A DNA stretch of 64,000 nucleotides from Notospermus geniculatus (GCA_002633025.1 NMRB01000829.1:156187-220186), one strand, 5' to 3'; counted from the stretch's first letter, positions 10,493-21,453 are shown. Numbers and translations: made by a program. Notes: generated from the letters alone by a model not told the origin.

Positions 10493-11551
10493 TTACCTTT
10501 CCCTTCCAAATAATTGCTTTAATCGTTGAACCAATACTGCTCGGAATTTTGCCCCGCTGATACAATAGAGAAGGAAATTGATAGCGTGATTTAAATTTGT
10601 CATGGCTCTGGATGAATATTGAAGGAGGAAAGCGAGGGCTAAATGCTTTGCTGTATCATACATAAAGACTTCATCATTCTCATACATGTACATGTATATA
10701 TCCGGGAAATAAATAGGTTCAAGCAAGAAATAAATCTGGTTCGGCAATGCGAGAATGATGAAGGCGATGCTAACGACGACTAACATCGTGGTAACACTTC
10801 CCAGATTAGAATCTTTCTTGGCCTGCTCGTCCAACATGGCTCGTCTTTTTCTTTTGTTGATAACGAGTGCTGACACTATGAAGATGTTGCAAATTGTGAT
10901 ACCAGTAAAGGGTATACCGGCGTAAACTACAAGATTTATAATGGCCCACTCGTTGAGGTAAAATGCGGAATAATATGGCAAATCGTCAGCGTCAATAGCA
11001 CAAATTCCATCCTCTTGATAAAATTGGAAGTATACGAGGAGGTGAGAATTCAATGAAAAGATAGAAAGGAACACACCAGCCAGAACGACATACACGAATC
11101 TTTTTGAGCAGATAAATCGAGCCTTTAAAGGAAACAACACACATATCAACCTCTCCAACGTGAGCAGTAAGATGCACCATGACGAGAACATCATGGTGAA
11201 TTCAGACAGAAAGGTTAAGGTTTTACACGTGAAATTTGATTGCATCCATATGCTAATTCCGTACGCAACCGTAAGAACGGAGTTAAGGTAGACGAGGTCG
11301 AGGACGGCTAGATCACTAACAGCGAGAGTCATCAGGAGGATACGGGTTGAGATGCTACCCATGTTTCCACTAGATACCACCAACATCGTCATGATATTAA
11401 AAATTGTACCAAGTGCAATTATTACCGGGCCAATGTATGCCACAATAAACCATGCTACATTTGCTTCCCAAATGCTATGTCCTAGCAATAGTCTCAGAGA
11501 ATTATAGCGAATTTGTTCCACAGTCGTGTTCGCCGTTACAAGATTGGCCAT
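10493..11551 (-). CDS. Class A GPCR, FMRFamide/neuropeptide-receptor-like, copy 2
   Basis: Intronless frame of 352 codons. The ATG at 11551 (MANLVTANTT) matches the start of copy 1; in-frame sequence upstream has no ATG. It has the same seven-helix plan as copy 1: Asn in TM1 (GTIFNIMT), LAVSDLAVL in TM2, Cys before TM3 (FTCKTL), E-R-L for DRY, WCILLLTLERLICVLFPLK, LPNQ in TM6 and NFLLY in TM7. It differs from copy 1 by substitutions concentrated in TM2-TM3 and extracellular loop 2, and by a longer third extracellular loop containing a small Met/Tyr insertion (YMYMYEND) encoded by a TACATGTACATGTA stretch. It is a probable neuropeptide receptor with unknown ligand. Both copies remain open, so both may be functional paralogues. 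Confidence 0.88.
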   Translation of the reverse strand: MANLVTANTTVEQIRYNSLRLLLGHSIWEANVAWFIVAYIGPVIIALGTIFNIMTMLVVSSGNMGSISTRILLMTLAVSDLAVLDLVYLNSVLTVAYGISIWMQSNFTCKTLTFLSEFTMMFSSWCILLLTLERLICVLFPLKARFICSKRFVYVVLAGVFLSIFSLNSHLLVYFQFYQEDGICAIDADDLPYYSAFYLNEWAIINLVVYAGIPFTGITICNIFIVSALVINKRKRRAMLDEQAKKDSNLGSVTTMLVVVSIAFIILALPNQIYFLLEPIYFPDIYMYMYENDEVFMYDTAKHLALAFLLQYSSRAMTNLNHAINFLLYCISGAKFRAVLVQRLKQLFGRER

Positions 11552-12543
11552 AATCGTCAAATTATGAAGGGGGTAGAGGGCAATGGTATACAATGTGTAC
11601 CATATAAACCATAGTCAAAACTGCCTTTACGAATAGGATTCCTGTACGATTTTGCGAACAGTAGAAGTGTCCGCCCATTCATTGATCTTTGGATAGGAGC
11701 TAGTCAGGCACAAGAAGCCAAAATAGTGATTTGATCGACTGCTCGGAATGAAAACTGCCACACAAAATATCCATAATTGGATCCAGTGTGGAATCGATGC
11801 TATCGAGTGATTTTCTGCTTTCAACAGGTTGACAGACAAAAACAAAAGTATACACCGAAGCCGTCCGTTGTCGCTCAGTAAACCGAAGAAGACAATTACT
11901 GATCTGGCGATCATGTTTCCAAGTCAATTACTGCCTTCCTCAGGGCTGTTGTTTAGGCCTACCCGCCCAAGTACGTACGCAATACTGTACATCAAAAGTA
12001 CAAACCGATGATGAAGCATGAGCGAATGTACAGCGCAATTTCTATTAAAATAAAGGAAGTGGGAACCTCAGCAAGCATTTGACTGCAGACTTTGCAAAAT
12101 ACGAGGCAATTTCTGCAAAATATCTTTGCATTTGTGGTCTCAGAATAGCTGGTCTGAGCTTGTTCAAAAACTGTTTTTTTGTACATCCAAACTTTAACGT
12201 TTTGCGAAGCAGCGATCACTTTTTCGTGCTACATGTATATACATGTACACCATTCCAGTGCCACGCCATGAAATTCTGCGTACTGTCATCACCAGAAGGA
12301 CTTATCTAACCAGTCCTTCTTCGGCACCATCTCGCAGGCTATTGTCATAGAATTGACACGAAATAGTGACATTCTGTCAGTATGTCCTTTCACGATAACA
12401 AAGATCAAGATGCCGGTGAATGTCCTAGGTATGGAAGTCCTTTGAATGTGCAAAGGCATGAGCAACGCTCTGCACTAACGCATGCATGCATACATGTACA
12501 ACGTATCCTTGGCTGCCGTGCATGCATAAAAATGTACAATGTA

Positions 12544-13428
12544 CTAGTTGCCTTTCGCGGATATCGGTGCGACCTTCTGCCGTGGCGCACCGCTGAGTAT
12601 CAAATCCAGCAGATCTTTCTTCCGAGGCCTGTTAGGATCCGATGCTGCAATGACGTCCTGTGGAGTTGGCCAAGCTTCCCGATACCGGTACAAATATTCC
12701 GAAGAATCATCCTCTTGTTGATTATCTGCCATTTTGACAGATTTTTCGAATTTCACAGCTGGTTTCGTGCTCTTTTCTATCGTTTTTAGAAGTTCTCTGT
12801 ATTCAAATCTTCTTGATGTGCAGCAGACTGTGTTACACGTCCTTACAGCCATAACCACTGAGCAGACGCCACCAATTATAGCAGCTATACCATTGAATCC
12901 ATGCATTGCAACCACAACTACGACATTTGTGACACCGGTAGTTCCGAAGGTTGAAATCTGCAGAAAGTCAACCAGGATGCCAAGCATACTTATTCCAAAT
13001 TGCCCGGCCGATGCCAACGAGGAAAGCGTAGCGAAGATCATCGTCGTACCAATGGGGCAGTCTTCCAACGTGCATGATGCAGCGATGCCAACTGCGCCAG
13101 CTGTTGTCGAAAACACAGCACAGATACACCCACCCAGTACATACAGAACGTTACTGTTGAAAGCAAGCAGGACACCGTTGGCAACAAATTCGATGACTGC
13201 GAACACAAGGAGCAAAATAGATGCTACCAGGACGCCTGTTTTGTTGAAGCCCAATCTGGAAAGTTCGACATAACTCGCCGGTCTGATCGGAGTGTCATTA
13301 GGGATAGGGATGAACTGGCCCTGAAGGATCTCCTCGCTGATACCCTCCTCTAAATACTCATCGTCAAATTGTCCGAAGAGTACAACAGGTATTCTGACAA
13401 CTTTTTCCTTTTCAGATATGTTAGACAT
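12544..13428 (-). CDS. Four-transmembrane protein A (MS4A/MARVEL-like)
   Basis: A single coding exon encodes 294 residues, with helices at about 65-90, 95-118, 127-155 and 165-195, cytoplasmic N- and C-termini, and a charged 100-residue tail. A motif of the form GI-A-A-S-C-T-L-E-D-CPIG-TTM (residues 114-130) and a Cys cluster after TM4 (RTCNTVCCTSRRF) are shared with protein B at 15560-16483, so the two are paralogues in divergent orientation. The layout recalls MS4A/CD20-like proteins, but similarity is structural and weak. Just upstream of the ATG there is a strong acceptor (TTTTTTCTCTTTTAG, AG at 13456-13455). A donor GGTAAGT lies at 13683-13678, so a 5' UTR exon ending at 13684 is likely. 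A 3' copy survives at 8324-8683. Confidence 0.8.
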   Translation of the reverse strand: MSNISEKEKVVRIPVVLFGQFDDEYLEEGISEEILQGQFIPIPNDTPIRPASYVELSRLGFNKTGVLVASILLLVFAVIEFVANGVLLAFNSNVLYVLGGCICAVFSTTAGAVGIAASCTLEDCPIGTTMIFATLSSLASAGQFGISMLGILVDFLQISTFGTTGVTNVVVVVAMHGFNGIAAIIGGVCSVVMAVRTCNTVCCTSRRFEYRELLKTIEKSTKPAVKFEKSVKMADNQQEDDSSEYLYRYREAWPTPQDVIAASDPNRPRKKDLLDLILSGAPRQKVAPISAKGN

Positions 13429-13689
13429 GTTCGCATAGAGGATGGCTGGTACACCTAAAAGAGAAAAAATTGTGGCGTGAAAATGTTGCCAGCAAATAGT
13501 TTGGCGTCCTAGAGTCGAATTGTGGTCATTGAAGTTGAATTCGCTGAATGCTGGTACGGGTCATGATCAAATAGCATCTCTGGAATGATGAAGGCGAAAC
13601 TAAGACATTAATATGAAAAGTACCCAACAGAGACGAGGTTTTTTCAATGGCATTGGCGATTTTGTTGTAATCTTTCAACTTACCAGCTT

Positions 13690-15380
13690 TTTTCCAATAA
13701 AATGACGACTGATTTTCTGATTTAGTGCTGTTTCAAGCTTCACTCACACAATCACCTTGTGAAGTCGGTAGGTATCTCTACGAACCGTCTTGTTTGTGAC
13801 CAGTAACTCCGAACCGACGACGTGAGTTGTGGACTCAGATTGGAAAACTTCGACAAGCAGAACGTTTCAAGTTTATTATTGCCTTTGTGTTCTTAATAAA
13901 CATACCCGTGGCCTGTGACGAACACAAAAGAAGCAACTCGATATTCGTCTCACAAAATCACAGGGGCCATCTCAAAAGTGGTTTTAGGATTGTGTTTGCC
14001 GCACAGCAATAAGATCCATATTTTAACAACTACAAAAAGTACCAACTACGTAAGAGGAAAGCAGTGGTCGAACGACGTGTCAGAGTTGGTCGAGATTCTT
14101 AGAGATCAGCGACACCTGATATTCACATTGCTGGAGGATAATCAACCCTTGCTTAACCTAACACTCGAGAGGCAAGTTTGCTGGAAAGAATCCAGAGTTA
14201 TTTCGACTGTCCTCCTGGTTTAGAATCTTTCGTCAGATCTTTTGTGCTCAGGAATATCAATGACGTGCTTAAACAAAACTAAAAGATGTGATAGTCTACT
14301 TAACTCGAAAGATTTTCATGACGTCATTAAAATGGTTCATTAACTTCAACTTTATATCAGTTTTGAAAGGTCCTGCATGAACCATCGCTTTAGAGTGGAT
14401 CATGTCCGTAAATACCGGCTAAACGGACACGGACTGTGAATTCCGATTTGGCGATGGCAAAGTAACTCACTCAATCTATTCAAGTTGTTCTCATTAGGTC
14501 AATGGAATTTCAAGTTTATGGGCCGTAAAGGAGGAGTCCAAGTCACGGCTATTTATTCTTGACGCTTCGATAGAAAGCTGGCCTTCGCCCGTGACGCCCA
14601 TGCAGACAACCAGCAGGGGAGGAAGATGTAAGCCGGGGATGTAAGTTCAATCTTACACGAATTTTGTCACCGACTTCGTGAACTAAGACATCATAGGTAC
14701 AGGGTCGATTTCAGCCCGGTCGTCTCCCCCTAAAACCTTCCCCGTGGTACCATCTCGTTTTCTTGTCCGCTTTATAAAAAGGCGATCAAATGAAGTGTAT
14801 TCATTACCATACGGCCATCACTATAATTTAAAAGGGTGAAGCAGTGTGAAACTCACAAATGGCCAAATTGATATGGGTGAACAAACATCACATTGCTTAC
14901 GGCCAAACCCACCCAGTTTGGTCACAGTTACAAATACGCCCGAACGCATGAGCAATATTGGGTCAACTACCATTCAGTCTGACAAGCCGTCAAGCAGGAA
15001 AACCTGGCGACTATCAAAACACCATACTGTGTTTATTTTCTTTTGGTTTGCAGAAGAGGCATCGGTCCGATTTCATTTTTCGGTTCGGTAGCCGCAAGAA
15101 AAGGAAACTATTCGGAGCGTCTCCTTGTGAAATGATAACAAATTTGCCTTGATTAACATCCAAGATCTAACAATCCTCGACTGATTTGGGTCGTCTGCAC
15201 GCCCCGCGGCACGTATGTTCATAAACATCTCGGAATAACTCAAAACAGCGGCAAAGAAAAATACTGGTTTTGAAGTTGCCGGGAAACGGAGGCAGTGACA
15301 TCACATACGGTCTGACCATGTGATCACGACACCGCGACCTGCTTACCTAAAATTAAATGGGAACCCAGTTATTTATATGA
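13690..15380. other. Intergenic region between divergent four-TM genes
   Basis: No convincing exon on either strand. The two paralogous four-TM genes point away from each other across this 1.7-kb interval, which probably contains both promoters. Scattered short open frames have no splice context. Confidence 0.5.
15368..15377 (+). promoter_or_regulatory. TATA-like box of four-TM gene B
   Basis: TTATTTATAT lies about 30-40 bases before the likely start of a short leader exon that ends at the GTGAGC donor at 15434. Spacing fits a TATA element, but the transcription start is inferred. Confidence 0.4.
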
Positions 15381-15559
15381 AGTAGACCAGTCAGTGCTGT
15401 GAAGGAACAACGGAAGAAGCTTAGAAGAACACGGTGAGCAATAAATTGTCAATTGGTCTCAAAATTCGTCGTTAATTTGGTTCATCAAAACTTTTTCTTC
15501 GATCCATGGAATAATTATAAGTATCATGACTGATTTTTGTAATGCTCTTTCTTGTAGAC

Positions 15560-16483
15560 ATGAGTAAGTCAACTGTCTGGCCAGAGGGGGTTCGACCCAA
15601 GAACGGGGCCCTGACAGTCCAGCTTCCTGACGAAAATGGCGAAGTCGGCGACAGTAATACCATGTATAAACTCATCCCGGTCAACCAACACGACCTAGAA
15701 GATCAGAAGATTCGGTACACACGTGTAGGATTTGCTCACTACCGCGTCATGGCGATCTCAATCGGATTATTCGTGTTCAACTTGTTGTCATTTGCTTGTG
15801 GAGCCGTACTTTTCGTTTACGGGCCTTCAGTGATTTTCGATTACGCGGCAGCTTTTATTGGAGGTCTGTTTTTCCTGCTGACGGCAGCCCTTGGTATAAC
15901 AGCAAGCGCTCGGTTGAAGGACTGTCCAATCGCTAGCACGATGGTCTTGAGCGTCCTCGGGGCCATGGGCGGGGCAACTATGGTCATAACGAGTTCATAC
16001 CTCTTGGCATTGGAGGTGACTGGCGTAGTGACTGCTTCAAGTGCATCCACATCACTTGGGATGCACATTACTGAGTTGATCAGTGGATTTGTGGGAATGA
16101 TTCTGTGTCTTGCTCTCTCTGGGATGAGCTGTAAAACAATCTGCTGTGGAAATCGCCATTTCAGCGTTACTGTTGTTACAGGGCGTAAGGATGCAACGAA
16201 GGTTCAAATCCTGCCGGTACCGATGAACTACCCCATGTCGTCCTACATCCCTGGTGGGGTGGAGATGTCGTACAACAGCAGGTACTCCCCAGAACTTGTA
16301 AAGAAACCCATATCAAAGCCCGTCGGAGAAGCTCTGCAACACTCGAAGTTGGATGGGGAGTCACTACCACCGTCAACGATTCATACAGACAATGCTCAAC
16401 AGCAGGCGAACCTGAAGAGATGGAAGTTGAACAAGGGATTGTTGAAAACCGTAAATGTTCTCTACGGGTTCAGTAATAATTAG
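15560..16483 (+). CDS. Four-transmembrane protein B (MS4A/MARVEL-like)
   Basis: 307 residues starting at the ATG at 15560 (MSKSTVWPEG). An ATG at 15542 is in frame, but it lies inside a pyrimidine tract that ends in a splice acceptor at 15556-15557, so the coding exon starts at 15558 and the second ATG is the real one. A leader exon ending at 15433 with donor GTGAGC is probable. Helices lie at about 62-88, 93-115, 125-150 and 168-192. The GITASARLKDCPIASTM motif after TM2 and the SCKTICCGNRHF cluster after TM4 match protein A. The C-terminal tail (about 100 residues, with several Tyr and Ser) is cytoplasmic and unrelated to A's tail. The role is unknown; a membrane scaffold or regulator is a guess from topology only. 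Confidence 0.8.
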   Translation: MSKSTVWPEGVRPKNGALTVQLPDENGEVGDSNTMYKLIPVNQHDLEDQKIRYTRVGFAHYRVMAISIGLFVFNLLSFACGAVLFVYGPSVIFDYAAAFIGGLFFLLTAALGITASARLKDCPIASTMVLSVLGAMGGATMVITSSYLLALEVTGVVTASSASTSLGMHITELISGFVGMILCLALSGMSCKTICCGNRHFSVTVVTGRKDATKVQILPVPMNYPMSSYIPGGVEMSYNSRYSPELVKKPISKPVGEALQHSKLDGESLPPSTIHTDNAQQQANLKRWKLNKGLLKTVNVLYGFSNN

Positions 16484-16489
16484 ATCAGG

Positions 16490-17530
16490 ACCATATTATC
16501 ATTGTGGACTCGACGAAATTTTCACTGTGTGGACTCGGTTAGCTGGTGTCGTGAAGATGATAAAAATATCTGCATAACATTTGCATGTGTGACCCCCTGC
16601 GGATACATAATTTTTTTCGTAGATGGAATTTAAAAAAAAATCATCCCCTAAACGCGGTCAACAGGCCGGACAGACATTCCTGACCTCGGAAGGTTCCCAC
16701 CGTTTAGTTTACAACATACGCCAAAGGCTGGTCTTTCATTCAAATTTTTACGATACATGAGAAGTATTAGACCAGAAACTGTCACAAGATTTCGATGCAA
16801 TGTCAAGCCTAAGGCAGTTCGTTAATTTGTTGTTCATGCTCATGATTTATACAGTTGAAAATGTCGCGTTTGTTGTTCCAAATCAACGAATAGCGAATTT
16901 GAAATGTCGGCGTTCCGCCCTTCTTGCCAGCGAGACAGAATTCTAATTTGGTCTGAAACAGAATAATGGCCTCCATTCGAATTTTAAAATGAGTAGCTGC
17001 CAAAAGAGTAGTTTTAGGGTCAACGCACCAAAATTGACCGATGGCGGGTCAGAGACTACGAAAAGACAGACGAAGCATGAATTTGTTCGGCCGGAATCAC
17101 GTCAGTGAACTTGTATTGGTATTGATATCGTCATGAAGAATAGATAATCAGAATCGAATATTGACTGTGTCTTACATATTTTCTGGAGCACTGCCTAAGA
17201 GAATTTGGCGTCTAAGTTGCAGCAAACGATTCCAATGCTGGCCATAATGCTCCGTCAATTGGCCAAAGAAAGGTAGTATAGTACATGTAAATATAAAGTC
17301 TATTAACTCCATCCAGACCCCGCATGACAACCGAAGGATCCTTTCATCGGGGTCTAGATGGAGTAACAGACTTTAGTCTCCATTTAAGGTGATAATCTCT
17401 TTGGAAATTGCCAACCAGTTGACTACAATGGAAAATAAGAACATTCACATGATGTTTGGTGACCTTTCCGCTTTGGTTGGTCGATCGTTTAAGGACTTTA
17501 TCCCAAAAGATCATCTTGAGCACCAAATGA
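16490..17530. other. Intergenic region with a 24-bp-arm hairpin
   Basis: No gene is seen. 17297-17372 forms a hairpin: AGTCTATTAACTCCATCCAG pairs with CTAGATGGAGTAACAGACT, with the flanking GACCCCG/CGGGGTC also paired and a loop of about 28 bases. It may be a very short inverted-repeat element. Confidence 0.5.
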
Positions 17531-17531
17531 G

Positions 17532-18521
17532 TCACTTTGCTCCCATCATCTTCCGTACCTCTTCCCTATAAAACGGTAAAGTGCAACCGTATATGATGAA
17601 ATTGAATGAGTAATTCAACATACTAAACTCATCGAAGAACGTTACCAAGTAACGAATGAATTCTCTGTGTTTTGGATCGCCTTTTCCATGGACCAAAAGG
17701 TGGAGTTGGTAAGAGAAGGAAGTCGAAGCTGGCATCATGAATACAACATAAAAGGTAGAGACGATCATCAGTGAAATCAGAATCCGATTATCACGCTTGG
17801 TGATCTTGCTTGCAGGCAGTTTCCCATCCATGGATTTTTTTGCCCTCCTGATCCCGACAAATATTAAGATGTTGATGATGAATATCAAACAACATGGAAT
17901 GTAGTTGTGTAACGTGGTGTCGACCTGATAGAGGGAGAATTTCAAATCGTATCGTTCGTAGAAACAGGCTTTACCGCGGGTTCCCACAGCATATGCATCA
18001 ACAAGTATAAACCTGTGTATACTGACAGCCAGAGCCAAGAGGGATAACGCTGTGATGATTTTAGCCCTTTTACTGGCCGTTATCGTTGCCCGTTTCAATG
18101 GAAACCATACAATGAATGCCCGTTCCATGGAAAAAGCAACGATGACCCAAGCAGAAATGCATTCGAACACATGAAGAGCGGACATAAAAAACTTACAACT
18201 TGCTCTGGAGTGAGTGAAGAAATTGAACGAAAACGCCCCATTGGTGATGTAACTCAAACCATAGGCCAACCAATGCACCATGCCAAGCGTGAGAATGACT
18301 CCGGTGTCGGAGACTGCCAGACAACTGAGGTACTGTACAGGGGCATCGGCTCGCTTTCTGGTCCGAACGAAGACAAGGAGAGATAAAGTATTACCGAGGA
18401 TTCCTAAGAGCAGGATGGTAGGGATCACATACCCCTCAACGAAGTAGGTGAACTTCTGAAGCATTGCAAGCTCAGGGCTCTGCAAGGATCTGTCGAACGT
18501 CTGATTTTGCGTTGCAGACAT
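17532..18521 (-). CDS. Class A GPCR (orphan, intronless)
   Basis: 329 residues from the ATG at 18521 (MSATQNQTF; codons upstream in frame lack ATG). Seven helices are visible. Numbered from six codons upstream of the ATG: Asn50 in TM1 (GILGNTLSLLVF), Asp78 in TM2 (CLAVSDTGVIL), Cys115 at the top of TM3, E-R-A at 139-141 for DRY with FSMERAFIVWFPLKR, Cys192 in loop 2, Pro270 in TM6 and NFIIY at 313-317 for NPxxY. The N-terminus has an NQT glycosylation site. It is only distantly related to the receptors at 6154 and 10493. It belongs to the broad peptide-receptor group; the ligand is unknown. Confidence 0.85.
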   Translation of the reverse strand: MSATQNQTFDRSLQSPELAMLQKFTYFVEGYVIPTILLLGILGNTLSLLVFVRTRKRADAPVQYLSCLAVSDTGVILTLGMVHWLAYGLSYITNGAFSFNFFTHSRASCKFFMSALHVFECISAWVIVAFSMERAFIVWFPLKRATITASKRAKIITALSLLALAVSIHRFILVDAYAVGTRGKACFYERYDLKFSLYQVDTTLHNYIPCCLIFIINILIFVGIRRAKKSMDGKLPASKITKRDNRILISLMIVSTFYVVFMMPASTSFSYQLHLLVHGKGDPKHREFIRYLVTFFDEFSMLNYSFNFIIYGCTLPFYREEVRKMMGAK

Positions 18522-18556
18522 TTTGTCAATGACGTTCAAGTAGAATTACGAATCAN

Positions 18557-19277
18557 TGATCTTGCTTGCAGGCAGTTTCCCATCGATGGATTTCTTTGCC
18601 CTCCTGATCCCGACAAATATTAAGATGTTGATGATGAATATCAAACAACATGGAATGTAGTTGTGTAACGTGGTGTCGACCTGATAGAGGGAGAATTTCA
18701 AATCGTATCGTTCGTAGAAACAGGCTTTACCGCGGGTTCCCACAGCATATGCATCAACGAGTATAAACCTGTGTATACTGACAGCCAGAGCCATGAGGGA
18801 TAACGCTGTGATGATTTTAGCCCTTTTACTGGCCGTTATCGTTGCCCGTTTCAATGGAAACCATACAATGAATGCCCGTTCCATGGAAAAAGCAACGATG
18901 ACCCAAGCAGAAATGCATTCGAATACATGAAGAGCGGACATAAAAAACTTACAACTTGCTCTGGAGTGAGTGAAAAAATTGAACGAAAACGCCCCATTGG
19001 TGATGTAACTCAAACCATAGGCCAACCAATGCACCATGCCAAGCGTGAGAATGACTCCGGTGTCGGAGACTGCCAGACAACTGAGGTACTGTACAGGGGC
19101 ATCGGCTCGCTTTCTGGTCCGAACGAAGACAAGGAGAGATAAAGTATTACCGAGGATTCCTAAGAGCAGGATGGTAGGGATCACATACCCCTCAACGAAG
19201 TAGGTGAACTTCTGAAGCATTGCAAGCTCAGGGCTCTGCAAGGATCTGTCGAACGTCTGATTTTGCGTTGCAGACAT
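18557..19277 (-). pseudogene. Truncated near-identical copy of the 17532-18521 GPCR, likely assembly redundancy
   Basis: From the ATG at 19277 the sequence is almost identical to the first 240 or so codons of the neighbouring receptor (differences include LLAL/LMAL and MDG/IDG in TM4 and loop 3). It stops at the lone N at 18556. The full gene's own 5' flank ends at that same N, with the same AGAATTACGAATCA word that appears after the copy at about 19300. This is the pattern expected if two overlapping contigs or haplotypes were joined without collapsing the overlap. Confidence 0.8.
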
Positions 19278-19915
19278 TTTGTCAATGACGTTCAAGTAGA
19301 ATTACGAATCAAGTTAACTTTCCCTGGCGACAGTCAAGTCGACACTCCAAAGACCATGGATCACAAAGACCTTGTCGACGACCACGTCGTTCGCTTCGAC
19401 GTCCAAAGACCACGTCGTTCGCTTCCCCGTTCGATCACAGGTTCAAGGTTGCATGAACCGCTGGAAATCTTTCTTCACATGATGGCTGGCCACAGCACCG
19501 TGCCTGTCCACTGGAAAGTAATGGATGCTCCCAGAACATAGCTGCTGGATCCGAATCAAACCAAAAGAACATTAATCTTGCTGTCATTGTTCTCGAAATA
19601 AATATGGTAATTGTAACAACCTATTCAGACATATTCTCTTCTGTTCTATTCCCGGGTTCTATTTTCGGTTTGAGGAACTGAAGACTTTGTGCCAGCGTTA
19701 CCGCACACATCAACATGGAGGTATTTATATCTCCATGCATACAGTGACAAAGTGACAAAGTTGCCATTTTGTCTCGTGTTATTCTGTGCATTGTGATTAA
19801 GAGAGAAGACTTAATTAACCTTGCATTGACATATATGTAAACCTTTGTCTTGCAGTATTGAACGAAAGCTGATGTTCGTTCAGTCATTCACTAAAATATG
19901 TTCATTTCTTATAAT

Positions 19916-20263
19916 ACATAAAAATACCCGTGTTTTTCCAGACCCGTGTCAAACCCGTGTGTACGAAAATCCCGGCGAGAGGTCACACTACTACACTGTA
20001 GTTAAGTAGCCCGGCGACAGTTGCGCTGCAAACATTGACTCTTCGGTCATTTCTGAATTGGCACACATTGCCGGAGGCGCGAAAACGACGTCACTTAATG
20101 ACTGCGCCATCTGTCGCCGTGCGAAGAACTAACGAACACACGGGGATTTCGAAAAGCACGGCGAGATTGCCGTGTCTCAAAAACCCGCGTTTTTCAGACA
20201 CGGGTTTCTTGAAGCCCGGCAATTCATAGGTGTGACCGCAAAAAACTCGGGGATTTTATGTAG
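19916..20263. mobile_element. Candidate inverted-repeat element (ACATAAAA ends)
   Basis: The left end ACATAAAAATACCCGTGTTTTT is a degenerate reverse complement of the right end AAAAAACTCGGGGATTTTATGT. Internal CCCGTGT/ACACGGG and GGTCACA/TGTGACC words are also symmetrically placed. It is about 348 bp and non-coding. No clear target duplication was found. Confidence 0.4.
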
Positions 20264-20972
20264 TGTAACCACGGCTTGTGTTTCAGCACCAGTGGATTAG
20301 GATAATCTTTTGTGCTTGGAACTCTTTTGTGCCTGTTCGGGCGGTGGCAGGGGTTTAAAACAAGGGGGTGAACATGTATTTGGCAGTGCAGAGCTGGCTA
20401 CCAAGAACGGCAGTCTGTTCTCATGGAGCTTCGGTTGGCCTGAGGGCCGTTGTGGTTCCTGGCGTTGGTGCCGTGTCTGTCTTCTGAGACATGGATAGTC
20501 CCTGCCGTTGGTGCCGCAGACCATTCGTGGGCATGTGTTCGATTGATCCTGGCGTTATTTTTAGATTTGTACGATATGTATTATGTATTACTTTACATTC
20601 ATTTCTCTAAGACCAGTGCATTATATCCTTTTGCGCCTCCCCCGCTTGATTATGAATGAGGACAAGGGCCTACTTTTCGTCCATTCAGGTTGATTGGCTC
20701 ACACTCTCCATTGACCTGCTGTTGGAAGTTGATTAACGTTCTATGACAATGTGTGGTTGACGAGGACCGCATATCTGCCACTGGTCTTAGAGAAATGAAT
20801 GTAAAGTATATTTCTTTCATTGTAGCCAGTAGTTGTTTTGACTTTACCCAGAGAACCAATGGCTTTGATTTGGCTACTTGGTCACCAGGTGTCCACTGTG
20901 TTGCCCGCATTTGTGAGAATTGTATGTATTGAAAAAATCCTCCACCGTTTAGTCCGGGCTTGGGCATTACAT

Positions 20973-21065
20973 CCTCCCATCGCAGGGCTTTGGTCTCGCT
21001 CCTCTTCATACGCTCGCACACAAAGCGTATGAAGAGGAGCGAGACCAAAGCCCTGCGATGGGAGG
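20973..21065. repeat. Perfect 42-bp inverted repeat with 9-base loop
   Basis: 20973-21014 (CCTCCCATCGCAGGGCTTTG onward to CATACGCT) is the exact reverse complement of 21024-21065; the loop is CGCACACAA. No mismatches were seen. Perfect identity means either a very young structure or a foldback artefact of cloning or assembly. Symmetry decays immediately outside the arms. Confidence 0.9.
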
Positions 21066-21410
21066 TTGGGGCATGAGGACCTGTGCTGGCCTATTGCGTG
21101 AAGCCGATTAGCAGGTCGCATGACTATGCCCTCTCGTGACATTCAAAATTACAATGCTGTATTACAATAGCACGAATCTGGAACTCGCACTGTCACAATA
21201 AAATATGTAATAAAGGCAGTAGTAAACCAATGCATCATGGATGTTCCACTTTGTTGACAATTCATCAAAATTTTCCTATTATGACGGAGTTATTACCGTT
21301 TGAATTAAGTATTATTTGGCAATAGAGAAGGCGATTATCATACCATTCTCTGCAACCTCGGACAAGAGGTCGAACCGTTCAGTACGTGTCAGTCATCGAG
21401 AGACGACAGG

Positions 21411-21453
21411 ATGAACAACCGTCAAGTCCTCATACTTGTCTTTGTGATCACCG
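21411..21453 (+). CDS. Candidate signal-peptide exon of Cys-rich gene copy 2
   Basis: ATG followed by MNNRQVLILVFVITG, a short hydrophobic leader, then a GTAGGA donor after 14 codons and one base. It lies about 1 kb upstream of the first Cys-module exon of copy 2. Its phase (1) does not match the phase-2 entry of that exon, so an intermediate exon would be needed. There is no equivalent in copy 1 because homology starts only at 21803. Confidence 0.4.

Larger units (their letters stand above)
9471..12903. repeat. GPCR + four-TM module, duplication unit 2
   Basis: Partner of 5476-8683. Beyond 12903 the four-TM gene continues uninterrupted, so this is the unit that retains the parental arrangement. 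Confidence 0.8.
19310..21400. other. Gene-poor stretch
   Basis: Apart from the candidate inverted-repeat element at 19916-20263 and the perfect palindrome at 20973-21065, I see no exon with splice context. A minus-strand open frame at 20650-21048 runs through one palindrome arm and has no recognisable family. Confidence 0.4.

Noticed and set aside
15542-15559. Upstream in-frame ATG of four-TM protein B
   Set aside because: It is within the pyrimidine tract of a splice acceptor and would be intronic.
20650-21048. A 132-codon minus-strand frame
   Set aside because: It crosses one arm of the perfect palindrome and matches no family; no splice context.
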